Shown: positions 53,286 through 60,941, numbered from the stretch's first letter. The stretch: 64,000 bases of DNA from Streptomyces sp. A0642 (GCF_004795105.1 NZ_SSBL01000035.1:1-64000), one strand, 5' to 3'. Numbers and translations are program-made. The notes: generated by a model from the letters alone, not told the origin.

Positions 53286-53716
53286 AGCCGGTTCCTGCGT
53301 TCACGCATCAGCTGGAGCGTCGCCTCGTCCAGGCGCCGCACGGCCTGCTGTACCGCGCGCAGGGCGGCTGACAACTGCGGGTCGGTCACCTCGCCCTCGG
53401 AGTTCAAGACGCGGGCGATCTGGTTCACGTTGGTGCCGACACGCGTGACCTGGGTGCGCGCCTTCACGAGGTCGGCGAGGACGTCCTTCATGGCGGCCGA
53501 AACGGGAACGACCTTCTCCTCGGCGACGGCGAGAGCGGCGCTCGCGATCCACGACGCGAGGGCCTGGTTGTCGCGGCTCGCGGCTTCGTTGAGGATCGTC
53601 AGCTCGCTGTCGTTGTAGGAGACCTTGACGCGGTTGTCACGGGGGCCGTCGGCCTCTCGCTCGCGCCGCCGCGGCGGCGAACTCCGCCGGCGGCCCGCTG
53701 CTGATGGCTCTGCCAC
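53282..53716 (-). CDS. MobC-like relaxosome accessory protein
   Basis: A 144-aa protein starting at GTG with AGGAG/GAGGGGG upstream. A basic N-terminus (RRRSSPPRRRERE) precedes an RHH-like strand and helix (VKVSYNDSELTILNEAA) and the MobC-typical ARTQVTRVGTNVNQIARVLN, with a final basic helix. MobC proteins help the relaxase open and nick oriT. It overlaps the relaxase start, and candidate oriT sequence lies immediately upstream. Confidence 0.85.
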   Translation of the reverse strand: MAEPSAAGRRRSSPPRRREREADGPRDNRVKVSYNDSELTILNEAASRDNQALASWIASAALAVAEEKVVPVSAAMKDVLADLVKARTQVTRVGTNVNQIARVLNSEGEVTDPQLSAALRAVQQAVRRLDEATLQLMRERRNRL

Positions 53717-53956
53717 AACAGCCCCCTCTCCTACCCCCGGTCCGTGCTCGGACCAATGATCACCGGCCGCCACCATAGTGGCCAGGAAACCGGCGATCAC
53801 GCTTACTGGGCCCAGTAAGCTCCATCTTGCTTCCGGTGGCTATGGCCGCCGGAAGGGTGTCAGGTAGGAACAACTGACCGTCAAAAATGCCTGTGCGCTG
53901 CGGTGATACGGCGTCCCGCGCGCCCGCGCCCGAGTGCGAGCCAGTACGATCACGGC
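53717..53956. other. candidate origin of transfer (oriT)
   Basis: This 240-bp gap lies upstream of mobC and the relaxase. It holds the perfect 18-bp palindrome CTTACTGGGCCCAGTAAG (53803-53820) and the inverted repeat CTTCCGG-N12-CCGGAAG (about 53829-53854), and it is AT-richer than its flanks. Relaxase operons usually lie next to their oriT. No nick site can be fixed from sequence alone. Confidence 0.5.
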
Positions 53957-54337
53957 ATGGCGAGCGCACACGACATCATGCAGCGGATGAGGGAACGGCA
54001 GGCAGCACGCGAGGCGGCTTTCGAGCCGCTCGCGGAGATCCTGGGACAGCGTCAGGAACTCCAGCGGCAGCTGGCTGCCCTGGACGAGCCGTACGGACAG
54101 GCCTTCGCGACGGCGGAGGCCGGAGGGTGGACTGCGGATGAGCTGAGGGAGATCGGCGCCGAGGAGCCCGCGAAGCGTCCCAAGGGACGGCCGCGGGGCA
54201 AGCGCACCACGGCGAAGAAGGGAGCCCCGGAGACGGCTTCGACGGACTCCTCGGCCGGTTCGCCGACGGCGCCCGTACCGACGCAGAACGGTGCCGCTGA
54301 ACAGCAGACGGCAGCCGCCGGGAGCACCTCCGCCTGA
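53957..54337 (+). CDS. small helical hypothetical protein
   Basis: A 126-aa protein. A TACGAT -10 element ends 7 bases before the ATG, indicating a leaderless transcript. The N-terminal half is a long charged helix (HDIMQRMRERQAAREAAFEPL with RQELQRQLAALDEPYG); the C-terminal half is a Lys/Arg-rich linker with GRPRGKR, likely nucleic-acid binding. It diverges from mobC across the candidate oriT and may act on that region. Confidence 0.62.
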   Translation: MASAHDIMQRMRERQAAREAAFEPLAEILGQRQELQRQLAALDEPYGQAFATAEAGGWTADELREIGAEEPAKRPKGRPRGKRTTAKKGAPETASTDSSAGSPTAPVPTQNGAAEQQTAAAGSTSA

Positions 54338-54355
54338 CGGCGCAGAACGAAGAGA

Positions 54356-54380
54356 AAGGGCCCCGCTGTGCGGGGCCCTT
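54356..54380 (+). terminator. terminator hairpin
   Basis: AAGGGCCCCGC pairs with GCGGGGCCCTT around a TGT loop, 19 bp after the stop of the helical gene. Confidence 0.82.
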
Positions 54381-54772
54381 CGCGTTGCTGGGGTATCCCT
54401 CCCCGGCCTCTCCAGTGTCCGGCCGGGCTCCTCCACGTCAAGGTCGTACGTCCGCTCCTCACCACGTCCGATCGTGCCTCACGGACGCGTCTGCGGTGCG
54501 GGCGCTCCACCTTGACCCTCCGTCCCCCGACCTTGCGAAGGCCTTCACGGGGAGGAAGGAAAAAGGGTCGGCGCGTCGGAGCGGATGGCGGCCTGGCCCG
54601 TCGTGCGGGTGCGACCGGCAGGTCGGGGCATTCCAGAATTCCGGAACGCGCAACGGCGCCCCGGAACCCTTCACGGGTGGGTTCCGGGGCGCCGTCTCCA
54701 GCCGCTGCCCGCGACGGGGGTGACGCGGGCAGCGGGGTTCGAGTGCGGGCTACGGCCCGCTGCGGCAAGACC
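54381..54772. other. non-coding stretch
   Basis: I see no gene in these 392 bases. They hold a hairpin with 15-bp arms (GGCGCCCCGGAACCC and its complement, about 54655-54693), which probably ends the leftward gene at 54773, and nothing else that is clear. Confidence 0.6.
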
Positions 54773-54985
54773 TCACAGGTCTCCCGCCGCGATCATCTCG
54801 GTGCGCGTCCGTCGAATCCTGAGCCGCTTCGGATCCTCCGCCGGCCACTCCGTGCCGCCGCCCGTCCTGTGCCGGAGCCAGACGACTCCGCCACGCACAT
54901 CGGTCACGACGGCGCGGGTCAGGCCGTCCACCACCTCGTCGCCGACCGACGGCAACGGCTCGTTCCCGGTCTCGTTCTCCGTCAT
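54773..54985 (-). CDS. small hypothetical protein
   Basis: A 70-aa protein starting at ATG inside the stop of the HATPase gene (ATGA). Residues about 14-50 (VGDEVVDGLTRAVVTDVRGGVVWLRH) look like a small beta barrel. It is downstream of an XRE regulator and HATPase. In many Streptomyces clusters that position is held by a DUF397 protein; this one does not match DUF397 clearly. Confidence 0.58.
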   Translation of the reverse strand: MTENETGNEPLPSVGDEVVDGLTRAVVTDVRGGVVWLRHRTGGGTEWPAEDPKRLRIRRTRTEMIAAGDL

Positions 54986-55416
54986 GGCGTCACCTTCATC
55001 TCTGCCCAGACGCGCTTGCCCCACGGGACGCGTCCGGAGCCCATCAGGTCGTATCCCCACCGGTCCGACACCTCCTCGACCAACACCAGTCCGCGACCGC
55101 CGATGTCGTCCGGTCCCGCCTCGCGCGGCTCCGGCACCAGCCACGGTTCGCGGTCGACCACGGCGACGTAGACGAGGTCTTCTTCGGGACGGTCGATGAT
55201 CACCCGGACGCACTCGCCACGAGCGTGCCGGACCGCGTTCGCGAACAGCTCGGTCAGCAGCAGTGCGGCGCTGTCGCCCGCGTCGTCCATGTTCCAGGCG
55301 CACATAGCCACGCGGGCTAAGCGCCGGGCCTTCTCTGCCGTCTCGGGTGTGCGCGTCATCGTCTCGCTGTAGCCGGGGTACCCCGACCCGCGTGGTGTGG
55401 TGGTCATGCCGGGCAT
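54982..55416 (-). CDS. HATPase / anti-sigma-factor-like ATP-binding protein
   Basis: A 144-aa HATPase_c-type protein of the RsbW/SpoIIAB group. The N-box LLLTELFANAVRHA lies near residue 56-69, and the G box DDIGGRGLVLVEEV near 106-119. Such proteins bind sigma factors or partner proteins in Streptomyces. ATG 55416 is used; 55407 is also possible and neither has a strong ribosome-binding site. It follows the XRE/TPR regulator, a pairing common in Streptomyces developmental gene sets. Confidence 0.78.
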   Translation of the reverse strand: MPGMTTTPRGSGYPGYSETMTRTPETAEKARRLARVAMCAWNMDDAGDSAALLLTELFANAVRHARGECVRVIIDRPEEDLVYVAVVDREPWLVPEPREAGPDDIGGRGLVLVEEVSDRWGYDLMGSGRVPWGKRVWAEMKVTP

Positions 55417-55463
55417 CGCCAGACCTTGGGTAGGCGGGTGGTCGAGAGACCACCGTAAAAGCC

Positions 55464-55500
55464 GGAGGGGGTAGCGACAGGTACAGTCGCTACCCCCTCC
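55464..55500 (-). terminator. hairpin downstream of the XRE gene
   Basis: Perfect 15-bp arms GGAGGGGGTAGCGAC / GTCGCTACCCCCTCC with a 7-nt loop. It can end the XRE transcript and at the same time lies in the promoter region of the HATPase gene. Confidence 0.72.
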
Positions 55501-55503
55501 TGG

Positions 55504-55524
55504 AGGGGTACAAGTTGTACCCCT
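55504..55524. promoter_or_regulatory. GGGGTACAA palindrome
   Basis: A 21-bp palindrome, arms AGGGGTACAA / TTGTACCCCT around one central base, overlapping the end of the XRE gene. GTACAAGTTGTAC-type sites occur near XRE/HATPase genes in Streptomyces, so it is a candidate operator for this regulator. Confidence 0.6.
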
Positions 55525-56749
55525 ACGCGGCAACGCCGAGTTGACGCGCGAGGCCTCGCGCGTCGTCGCGGATGATCGCACTTCCGGCCTCCGCGAGTTC
55601 CCCGGCGGCGCCCCGGGCGAACAGGTTGAAGCGGGCCGTCTCGGGGCTCGTCTCGTACGCCTTCTTGAGCAGGTGGACGACCGCCACGTTCTCGCCTTGC
55701 AGGCTGTACGCGCGGGCCGTCTCGATGATGTGGAAGCTGCGGCGGGTCGCGCTCTGCATGGTGCCGAGATCAATGTGCGTCGCCGCGTCGACCGCTGCCC
55801 CGCCTCGGACGAGATCGTTGTTCATGGTGATCGCGTACGCGTCGACCATGCTCCGGCCGAACATCAGCCAGGGGTGCGCGTACCCGTCGCCGAGTCGCTT
55901 GGCGGACTCGTCGGCGCGGTCCCAGTGCCGGTCCGCGTTGCCCTTCTGGCCGACCTTGGCGTACGACAGGGCGGTGGCCAGATGGAGCAGTCCGCCGAGG
56001 GCGATGTCCTCCGTTCCACGGTTCGGGTCGAGCAGCTGGATGGACTTCATCGCCAGTTCGACGCGTGCCTCGTGGCGCTCTCCGGCGTCGCGGAAGACGT
56101 GGTTGAGGTACCACGCCGAGGCGGCGATGGCGCGGGGGCTGTCGGCGTCCTGGGCCATCGTCATGGACCGGTCGCCGGTGAGCATCACCAGCTCCGGCGC
56201 GGGCTGGAAACTCAAGTAGAGCTGAGCGAGGTGGTAGGCCTGCGCGAGGTACACCTGGACCCGGCGCCGCTCTGCACCTTCGTGTGCGCGGGCGGCGTAC
56301 TGGAGATCGGCCAACAGTGCGGGGAGCACGTTGGCGACGCGGGTGCGGTGGTCGCCGAATCCGTGCCATGCCTGCCATGCGTTCTGTACCCGGGTGGCGA
56401 GCGCCGCCGCCGGCTGCGGCTCGTCGTCGTGGCTCAGCAGGTCGTAGGTGGTGAGCGCTTCCTTGACCCGCAGCAGGGCGGGGTGGGCGGCCTTGGTGTA
56501 GGTGGCGGCGGCGAGCCGCTCGTCACCGGTGAGAGAGGCAAGGTCGTCCACGCCCAAGGCCTCCGCGAGGCGCAGGAGGAGCGGTAGGCGTGGCATGCCC
56601 AAGCGGTCGTTCTCGATGGCCTTGACCCATTCCGTGCTGCGGCCGACGAGACCGGCGAGCACCGGTCGCGTCTGTCCTTTCCGCTCGCGCTCACGTCGGA
56701 CCCGTTGGCCGAACGTTCGAGGCGAGCCATTTTCAGCGTCGTGCGCCAT
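55523..56749 (-). CDS. XRE-family regulator with TPR-like sensor domain
   Basis: A 408-aa protein. An XRE helix-turn-helix (about 13-65, RKGQTRPVLAGLVGRSTEWV with IENDR) is followed by roughly 300 residues of paired helices with TPR character (YLAQAYHLAQLYLSF, AHPWLMFGRSMVDAYA). These Streptomyces regulators sense peptides or partners and usually control a neighbouring HATPase gene. Start at ATG 56749. Confidence 0.82.
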   Translation of the reverse strand: MAHDAENGSPRTFGQRVRRERERKGQTRPVLAGLVGRSTEWVKAIENDRLGMPRLPLLLRLAEALGVDDLASLTGDERLAAATYTKAAHPALLRVKEALTTYDLLSHDDEPQPAAALATRVQNAWQAWHGFGDHRTRVANVLPALLADLQYAARAHEGAERRRVQVYLAQAYHLAQLYLSFQPAPELVMLTGDRSMTMAQDADSPRAIAASAWYLNHVFRDAGERHEARVELAMKSIQLLDPNRGTEDIALGGLLHLATALSYAKVGQKGNADRHWDRADESAKRLGDGYAHPWLMFGRSMVDAYAITMNNDLVRGGAAVDAATHIDLGTMQSATRRSFHIIETARAYSLQGENVAVVHLLKKAYETSPETARFNLFARGAAGELAEAGSAIIRDDARGLARQLGVAA

Positions 56750-56843
56750 GATGGACTCCGTTCTGACGTCGCACTCAGGACGGTACCGGTGCGCGAGCGT
56801 CCGGGAACACTGGTCTCGGGTCGAGTACCCGACCGGAGACCGG

Positions 56844-56889
56844 AAAGCCCCGGTGGGCCGCTGATCTTTCAGCGGCCCACCGGGGCTTT
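56844..56889. terminator. bidirectional terminator
   Basis: Perfect 20-bp arms AAAGCCCCGGTGGGCCGCTG / CAGCGGCCCACCGGGGCTTT with a 6-nt loop. It ends with TTT on both strands and lies 22 bp beyond the methylase gene. Confidence 0.92.
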
Positions 56890-56911
56890 GACGTTGGCGG
56901 GGGCTCTCCCC

Positions 56912-58579
56912 CTACGCCGCTGCGGGCGTCGGCCCGGGCTCCTCGGTGAAGAGGTCCAGCTGCTCAAGTTCCGTGATGGTCGCGCCGGTGTTGATGCCGT
57001 ACAGCTCCCGGACGTACGCCCGGGTCTTGGCCTCCCAGTTCTCGTCTCCGAGGATCCGTCCGAACACTGCGGCCGCCACCATCGGGCAGACGGCGTCTGC
57101 TGCCTGCTGGGCGACGTTGCGCACTCCGCGGCCACGTCCGACGTGGGTCCACGGGTAGTCACCGGGGAAGCCGACCAGGCGGCCGATGTCGGACTGGGTG
57201 ATCGTCTCGCCGGTCTCGGAGTCGGCCCATCCGTACGCGGTCGCGGTGACGCAGGTCGAGGGGAGGTCGGCGCTGCGCGAGCCGCCGCCCTTGGCCCGGC
57301 CGGTGGCGGGGTCGACGGGGCGGTGACCGCGCGTCAGGTACACCCGGCCGGTGCTCCAGCCGACGACTTCGGCGAAGGTCGGGGCGGGGATCGGCTCGGC
57401 CGGGGTGAGGTCCACGAACGGCTTCTCGGCGCCGCGGTGAGCGGTCATGAACCGGCGCTTGCGGTGGCTTCCGCCGTAGGTGACCGCGTCCAGCGTCCAC
57501 GCCTCGGTGGTGTGCCATCCGGCCTGCGTCAGCTGCTCGAACAGTGCGTCCTCGATCTGCCGGGGCAGTGCGCTCGACTGCTCGACCATGACGCACTCCA
57601 GGATGCCGCCGGGCCGGGCCAGCATTCCCAGCGGCCAGATGATGACCTCCGCCATGAGTCCGGCGCGCGGGTCCTCCAGCTGCGCGAGCGGGGCGCGGAC
57701 CTCGTCCCACGTGTCGCCGGAGCGGGGCGCGTAGCCGGTGGGCGAGTGCTCCCACGGGGCGAATCCGGCGGCCGCGCCCGCCTCCAGGATGACGTTGAGG
57801 ATGACGTCGATGGAGGCGGTGTAGCGGCCCTTGCCGAGACCGCTCGGGGTGAACGCCTGGCACGGCGGGGTGAGGGCGATGATGCTCACGTACTGGAGCG
57901 CCGGGTTCTCCGGGTCGAGCGCGGTGACGTCGGCGTGGACGACGCGGAATCCGGCGGCCGTGGCGGTCGCGACGGCACCGCCGTCCAGGTCGATTCCGAT
58001 GATGTCGACGTCGGCCCCGAGGATGTCGCGCAGACCCAGCGAGAGGCCTCCGGGTCCGTGGAACAGGACGATCACGCGCTTGCGGAGGATGCGTCCGAAG
58101 GTGTCGCGCTCGGGGGCGAAAAGCCACTCGATCGGGAAGGGGCGGGCGTACCAGTTCAGGAGTTCGCGGGTCTCGTCGTCCAGGGCGGCGATGCGCTCGG
58201 CAGTGACGGCGCCCCGGTCCTCGAACCGCCCCAGCGCGATGGCGGCGCGCTCTCCACGGGCCTCGTGGGCAAGCTCCCCGGCTCGCTCGTCGTGGCCCTC
58301 GACCACGGCGTACGCGCACTCGGTGATCCGCTCGGCCGCGCAGTACGCCCACTCGTCAGCCTCTTCGCTGGGGTTGAGGTCGGCGTACTCGGTGAGCAGT
58401 GCGGCGGCGCTCTGGCACTCGGTGAGGGCGGGGTGTCCGGCGGCCGCGGTGAGGGCGGCCGCGTCCTCGGCCTCCTGCTCGGCGGCGTCGGCGGCAAGCT
58501 CCGCGCTGATACCGGGGGCGGGGCGGAGCAGGCTCAGCATCCCGCCGGCGGGCACGCCGAAGGTGCGGGTGTCACCCAT
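56912..58579 (-). CDS. orphan C5-cytosine DNA methyltransferase
   Basis: A 555-aa protein. A charged N-terminal region of about 165 residues, absent from standard enzymes, precedes motif I FHGPGG (173-178) and the catalytic PCQ (239-241) in TPPCQAFTPSG. Later motifs include ECVMVEQSSAL and the target-recognition end RLVGFPGDYPW. No restriction endonuclease lies nearby, so it may protect against host systems or mark plasmid DNA. AAGGA precedes the ATG. Promoter and SAS-like leader lie upstream. Confidence 0.88.
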   Translation of the reverse strand: MGDTRTFGVPAGGMLSLLRPAPGISAELAADAAEQEAEDAAALTAAAGHPALTECQSAAALLTEYADLNPSEEADEWAYCAAERITECAYAVVEGHDERAGELAHEARGERAAIALGRFEDRGAVTAERIAALDDETRELLNWYARPFPIEWLFAPERDTFGRILRKRVIVLFHGPGGLSLGLRDILGADVDIIGIDLDGGAVATATAAGFRVVHADVTALDPENPALQYVSIIALTPPCQAFTPSGLGKGRYTASIDVILNVILEAGAAAGFAPWEHSPTGYAPRSGDTWDEVRAPLAQLEDPRAGLMAEVIIWPLGMLARPGGILECVMVEQSSALPRQIEDALFEQLTQAGWHTTEAWTLDAVTYGGSHRKRRFMTAHRGAEKPFVDLTPAEPIPAPTFAEVVGWSTGRVYLTRGHRPVDPATGRAKGGGSRSADLPSTCVTATAYGWADSETGETITQSDIGRLVGFPGDYPWTHVGRGRGVRNVAQQAADAVCPMVAAAVFGRILGDENWEAKTRAYVRELYGINTGATITELEQLDLFTEEPGPTPAAA

Positions 58580-58598
58580 GGTCCACTTCCTTGGTGTC

Positions 58599-58652
58599 GT
58601 TGAGGCTTTTCGGTGTGGCCCGGGGGCCCGCCGGGAGGGGATTCCCGCCCCC
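58599..58652 (-). promoter_or_regulatory. SAS-like leader, unit A
   Basis: On the minus strand: hairpin with GGGAATCCC, then CACACCGAA, two to three bases, CCTCAAC, then the ribosome-binding site of the methylase gene. First of seven copies. Confidence 0.8.
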
Positions 58653-58666
58653 TTCCGACATCACTA

Positions 58667-58695
58667 ATACTCTCAAGTTTTAGGGGTGGAGTCAA
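58667..58695 (-). promoter_or_regulatory. promoter of unit A
   Basis: TTGACT (58690-58695 read on the minus strand), a 17-bp spacer and GAGTAT (58667-58672). The spacer segment CCCCTAAAACTTGA and following GTATTAGTG are nearly the same at the unit D promoter. Confidence 0.7.
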
Positions 58696-58801
58696 CCCCT
58701 CGCGCTCTACAAACCCGCAGGTCAGAGGCTTTTTTGAGGGTCTTTCAGGGCTCTCCGCGCGCCACTCCCCCGCCCTCTCGGCGTTCGCCGTACGACGGGC
58801 C

Positions 58802-58957
58802 GGTCGGGGGGTTCCCTCCGCGGCTGGGCAGGCGCAGCCGACCGCGGGCCGTGTCGGGGGGCAAGGCCGGTCTCAGCCGCGAAGCGGCTCGGCCTTGCGG
58901 CCCGGCGCGGGCTGTGGTCCCCTCCGGGGGCCCGGACGCGGAGGGAACCCCCCGACC
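58802..58957. other. 156-nt multibranched palindromic element
   Basis: Perfect 21-bp arms (GGTCGGGGGGTTCCCTCCGC + G at 58802-58822 and its complement at 58937-58957) enclose 114 nt with three further hairpins: CGGCTG/CAGCCG (about 58822-58840), GCAAGGCCG with an inner CAGCCGC/GCGGCT (58861-58897), and GGTCCCC/GGGGGCC (about 58917-58933). The fold resembles a cloverleaf or a T-shaped viral terminal repeat. It lies in a gene-free 615-bp gap. It could be a replication, segregation or structured-RNA element. Confidence 0.75.
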
Positions 58958-59093
58958 CCGCCCACACACCCACCACCCACCAACCGCAAGGTGACGACGG
59001 CGCCCCCTCCCCTCTGTGGAGGGTCCAGGGGTGTGGGGGCGGAGCCCCCGCGATGCTTGAGCCCGCACCCCCCGACCCCACCCCCACCACCAA

Positions 59094-59113
59094 CTCACCT
59101 CTTAAGAGGGGAG
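59094..59113. promoter_or_regulatory. CTTAAG-centred palindromic operator, copy 3
   Basis: ACTCACCTCTTAAGAGGGGA matches the core of the two other copies with one mismatch in the arms. It is in the gap between the methylase unit and the gene at 59195. Confidence 0.65.
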
Positions 59114-59135
59114 AACGGCGCGGCCGGTGGAACGA

Positions 59136-59180
59136 CGATGGCCAGCGCGTCCCGGACCGGGGTCGCGCTGGCCATCGTCG
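59136..59180 (-). terminator. terminator of unit B
   Basis: Arms GACGATGGCCAGCGCG / CGCGCTGGCCATCGTC, 16 bp and perfect, with a 13-nt loop, about 15 bp beyond the stop of gene 59195-59836. Confidence 0.85.
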
Positions 59181-59194
59181 GGCCCGTGGGCCTC

Positions 59195-59836
59195 CTACTG
59201 CTGGGCCTCCTTGCGGGCCTGGGTGATGATCCGCTTCCAGGTGACCACGGACTGCCCGTGGCGCTCGGCGAGCAGGGCGGCCACCTGACCGGGCTTCATG
59301 TCGGGGCGGGCGGCGAGCGCTTCGGCGGCCTGCTGGACGCGGGGGTCCGGCTTCTTGTCCTTCGCCCGGGCGCCGACCGGGCGGCCTCCGCTGGTGCCGA
59401 ACCCGCTGTCGGGGTCGTCGGCGAACTCCCAGAGCTGGGCGCGGGTGCGGTACTCGCGGGTGCGGGTCGGCAGCTGCTCGGTGCGGATCGGGTCCGGCCA
59501 CCCGCGCGGCGCCGTCTTGGCGTACTGGGTGATCCGGCTGGCGTCGACACCGAGGACGCGGGCCTGCCCCGCCGGCGGAAGCTGCTCGTCGGGGTCGCCG
59601 GTGCGGTCGACACCGCGGCCGTCGCGGGGCTCGCGCTCGTGGTGCTCGGCGAGCCACTGCTTCCACGCCTCCAGGTCCCAGTGCGGGACTCCGTCGATCA
59701 CGCGGGCCGGAGGGTGACCGTTGGCCTCACGGTCGTGCCACAGGTTCGCGAGGCTGGCGGCACGGCCGTAGTTGCTGTGCTCGACCAGCTCCTCCTGGGT
59801 CGCCCACTGGCGGCCGTCGATGCTCTGCACGTGCAT
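59195..59836 (-). CDS. multi-helix-turn-helix DNA-binding-like protein
   Basis: A 213-aa protein with three HTH-shaped modules: QWATQEELVEHSNYGRAASLANL with a wing (about 9-45), LGVDASRITQYA (about 105-125), and QVAALLAERHGQSVVTWKRIITQ at the C-terminus. It probably regulates or organises DNA. ATG at 59836 has AGGAG only one base upstream; a GTG at 59830, seven bases from AGGAG, may be the true start. Confidence 0.65.
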   Translation of the reverse strand: MHVQSIDGRQWATQEELVEHSNYGRAASLANLWHDREANGHPPARVIDGVPHWDLEAWKQWLAEHHEREPRDGRGVDRTGDPDEQLPPAGQARVLGVDASRITQYAKTAPRGWPDPIRTEQLPTRTREYRTRAQLWEFADDPDSGFGTSGGRPVGARAKDKKPDPRVQQAAEALAARPDMKPGQVAALLAERHGQSVVTWKRIITQARKEAQQ

Positions 59837-59890
59837 GCTCCTGGTGATGTCGGTCGCGGATAAGATGGTGGGTGGTTCGGTTTTAGGTCT

Positions 59891-59960
59891 GTTGAGGGCC
59901 TTCGGTGGCCGGACCGCACGGCCCGGCGGGATTCCCACGCTTTTGCGCCCCGCCGGGCCG
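59891..59960 (-). promoter_or_regulatory. SAS-like leader, unit B
   Basis: Perfect 12-bp hairpin arms CGGCCCGGCGGG / CCCGCCGGGCCG, then CACCGAA and CCTCAAC. Unlike other copies, about 50 extra bases including a second ACCGAACCACC lie before the start codon. Confidence 0.75.
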
Positions 59961-59982
59961 CCCTACGTCCGCCGCCGGCCAA

Positions 59983-60852
59983 TCAGCTCCGGGCGCGCTC
60001 GATGATCTCCCGCAGGCTGATCGACTTCTTGAACTGGTGGCCCATGTCCACCTCGGCCTCGGCGTACTCCTCGAACAGCTCCGGGTTCAGCTGCGCGGAG
60101 CGGACCAGGTCGTCGGTGTGGGCGAGCGGGCAGGCGCGGCAGCTCAGCCGCCGCATCCCCTGGTCGTAGGCCTCGTGGTGCGCGATGCCGTTCTCCTGGT
60201 GGGACTCCCACACCTGATCGGTGCTGAGCTGGTGGACCGGCAGCCACGTCGTGACGACCCGCAGCGTCCCCTTGCCGCTCATGCGGTTCCGCTCGACCGT
60301 CGGCTTCTTGGCGCGGGCCGGGGACTCCTCGGCGCGCATCCCCATCGCGTACCCCGCCCGGACCGGCCGCCCCAGGTTCAGCTCGGCGCCGACCTCGTCC
60401 ACGTAGTCGCGGCCGACCGCGGTCTTCGTGTCGCTCGTGCAGAAGCGTGCGAAGTGCCCGGGCCAGTTGCCGTGGGACCGGATCCGCTGCCACAGCGACG
60501 CCCACCGCTGGCTGCGGCGGACGGCGAAGGGGACGCCGTACTGCTCGGCGTGCGCGCGGGCGACTTCGAGCGCGCCGGGCCACTCGACCAGGTGACCGCG
60601 CTCGGTGGTCCCGAGGTCGCAGTGCAGGACGCGGACCTTGTCGAGCTGACCCGCCTTGTCGGCCTGGGTGCAGACCTCGTGCACCGTGGCGCCGGAGTCC
60701 TTGCCGCCGCTGTCGCCGACGATGACGACGTCGTGGGCGTCGAAGTCGAACTCCGCGGGGAGCACGGCCGGCGCGGCGGCCGGCGCGGCGAACAGTTCCA
60801 TCTGGGCGCCGCACCCGGTGCCGCACGGCGGGGTGAAGGGGGGCTTCGTCAT
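59983..60852 (-). CDS. PP-loop (PAPS-reductase-like) protein
   Basis: A 289-aa protein. The PP-loop SGGKDS lies at 48-53, preceded by strand DVVIVGD; an ARAHAEQYGVPFAVRR core and a late CRACPLAHTDD follow. Cys residues at the N-terminus (CGTGC) add possible metal or persulfide sites. Related proteins are PAPS reductases and the DndC sulfur-modification enzyme; other Dnd genes are absent in the window. GGAG precedes the ATG. Confidence 0.8.
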   Translation of the reverse strand: MTKPPFTPPCGTGCGAQMELFAAPAAAPAVLPAEFDFDAHDVVIVGDSGGKDSGATVHEVCTQADKAGQLDKVRVLHCDLGTTERGHLVEWPGALEVARAHAEQYGVPFAVRRSQRWASLWQRIRSHGNWPGHFARFCTSDTKTAVGRDYVDEVGAELNLGRPVRAGYAMGMRAEESPARAKKPTVERNRMSGKGTLRVVTTWLPVHQLSTDQVWESHQENGIAHHEAYDQGMRRLSCRACPLAHTDDLVRSAQLNPELFEEYAEAEVDMGHQFKKSISLREIIERARS

Positions 60853-60864
60853 GACCTTCTCCTG

Positions 60865-60931
60865 GTTGAGGTGTTCGGTGTGGTCGGGCCGGGCCCGGCG
60901 GGGGAGCGGGATTCCCGCCCCGCTCCCCGCC
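60865..60931 (-). promoter_or_regulatory. SAS-like leader, unit C
   Basis: Hairpin built on GCGGGGAGCGG and its complement with GGGAATCCC at its heart, then CACACCGAA-CA-CCTCAAC and CAGGAGAAGG before the ATG. Confidence 0.85.
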
Positions 60932-60941
60932 GGGTGACCGG

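Noticed and set aside
54459..54674. A 71-codon leftward frame in the non-coding stretch
   Set aside because: No ribosome-binding site or family resemblance, and it crosses a likely terminator.
59983..60852. PP-loop gene as part of a complete Dnd phosphorothioation system
   Set aside because: No DndA, B, D or E homologue is visible in the window, and PP-loop proteins also serve other pathways.
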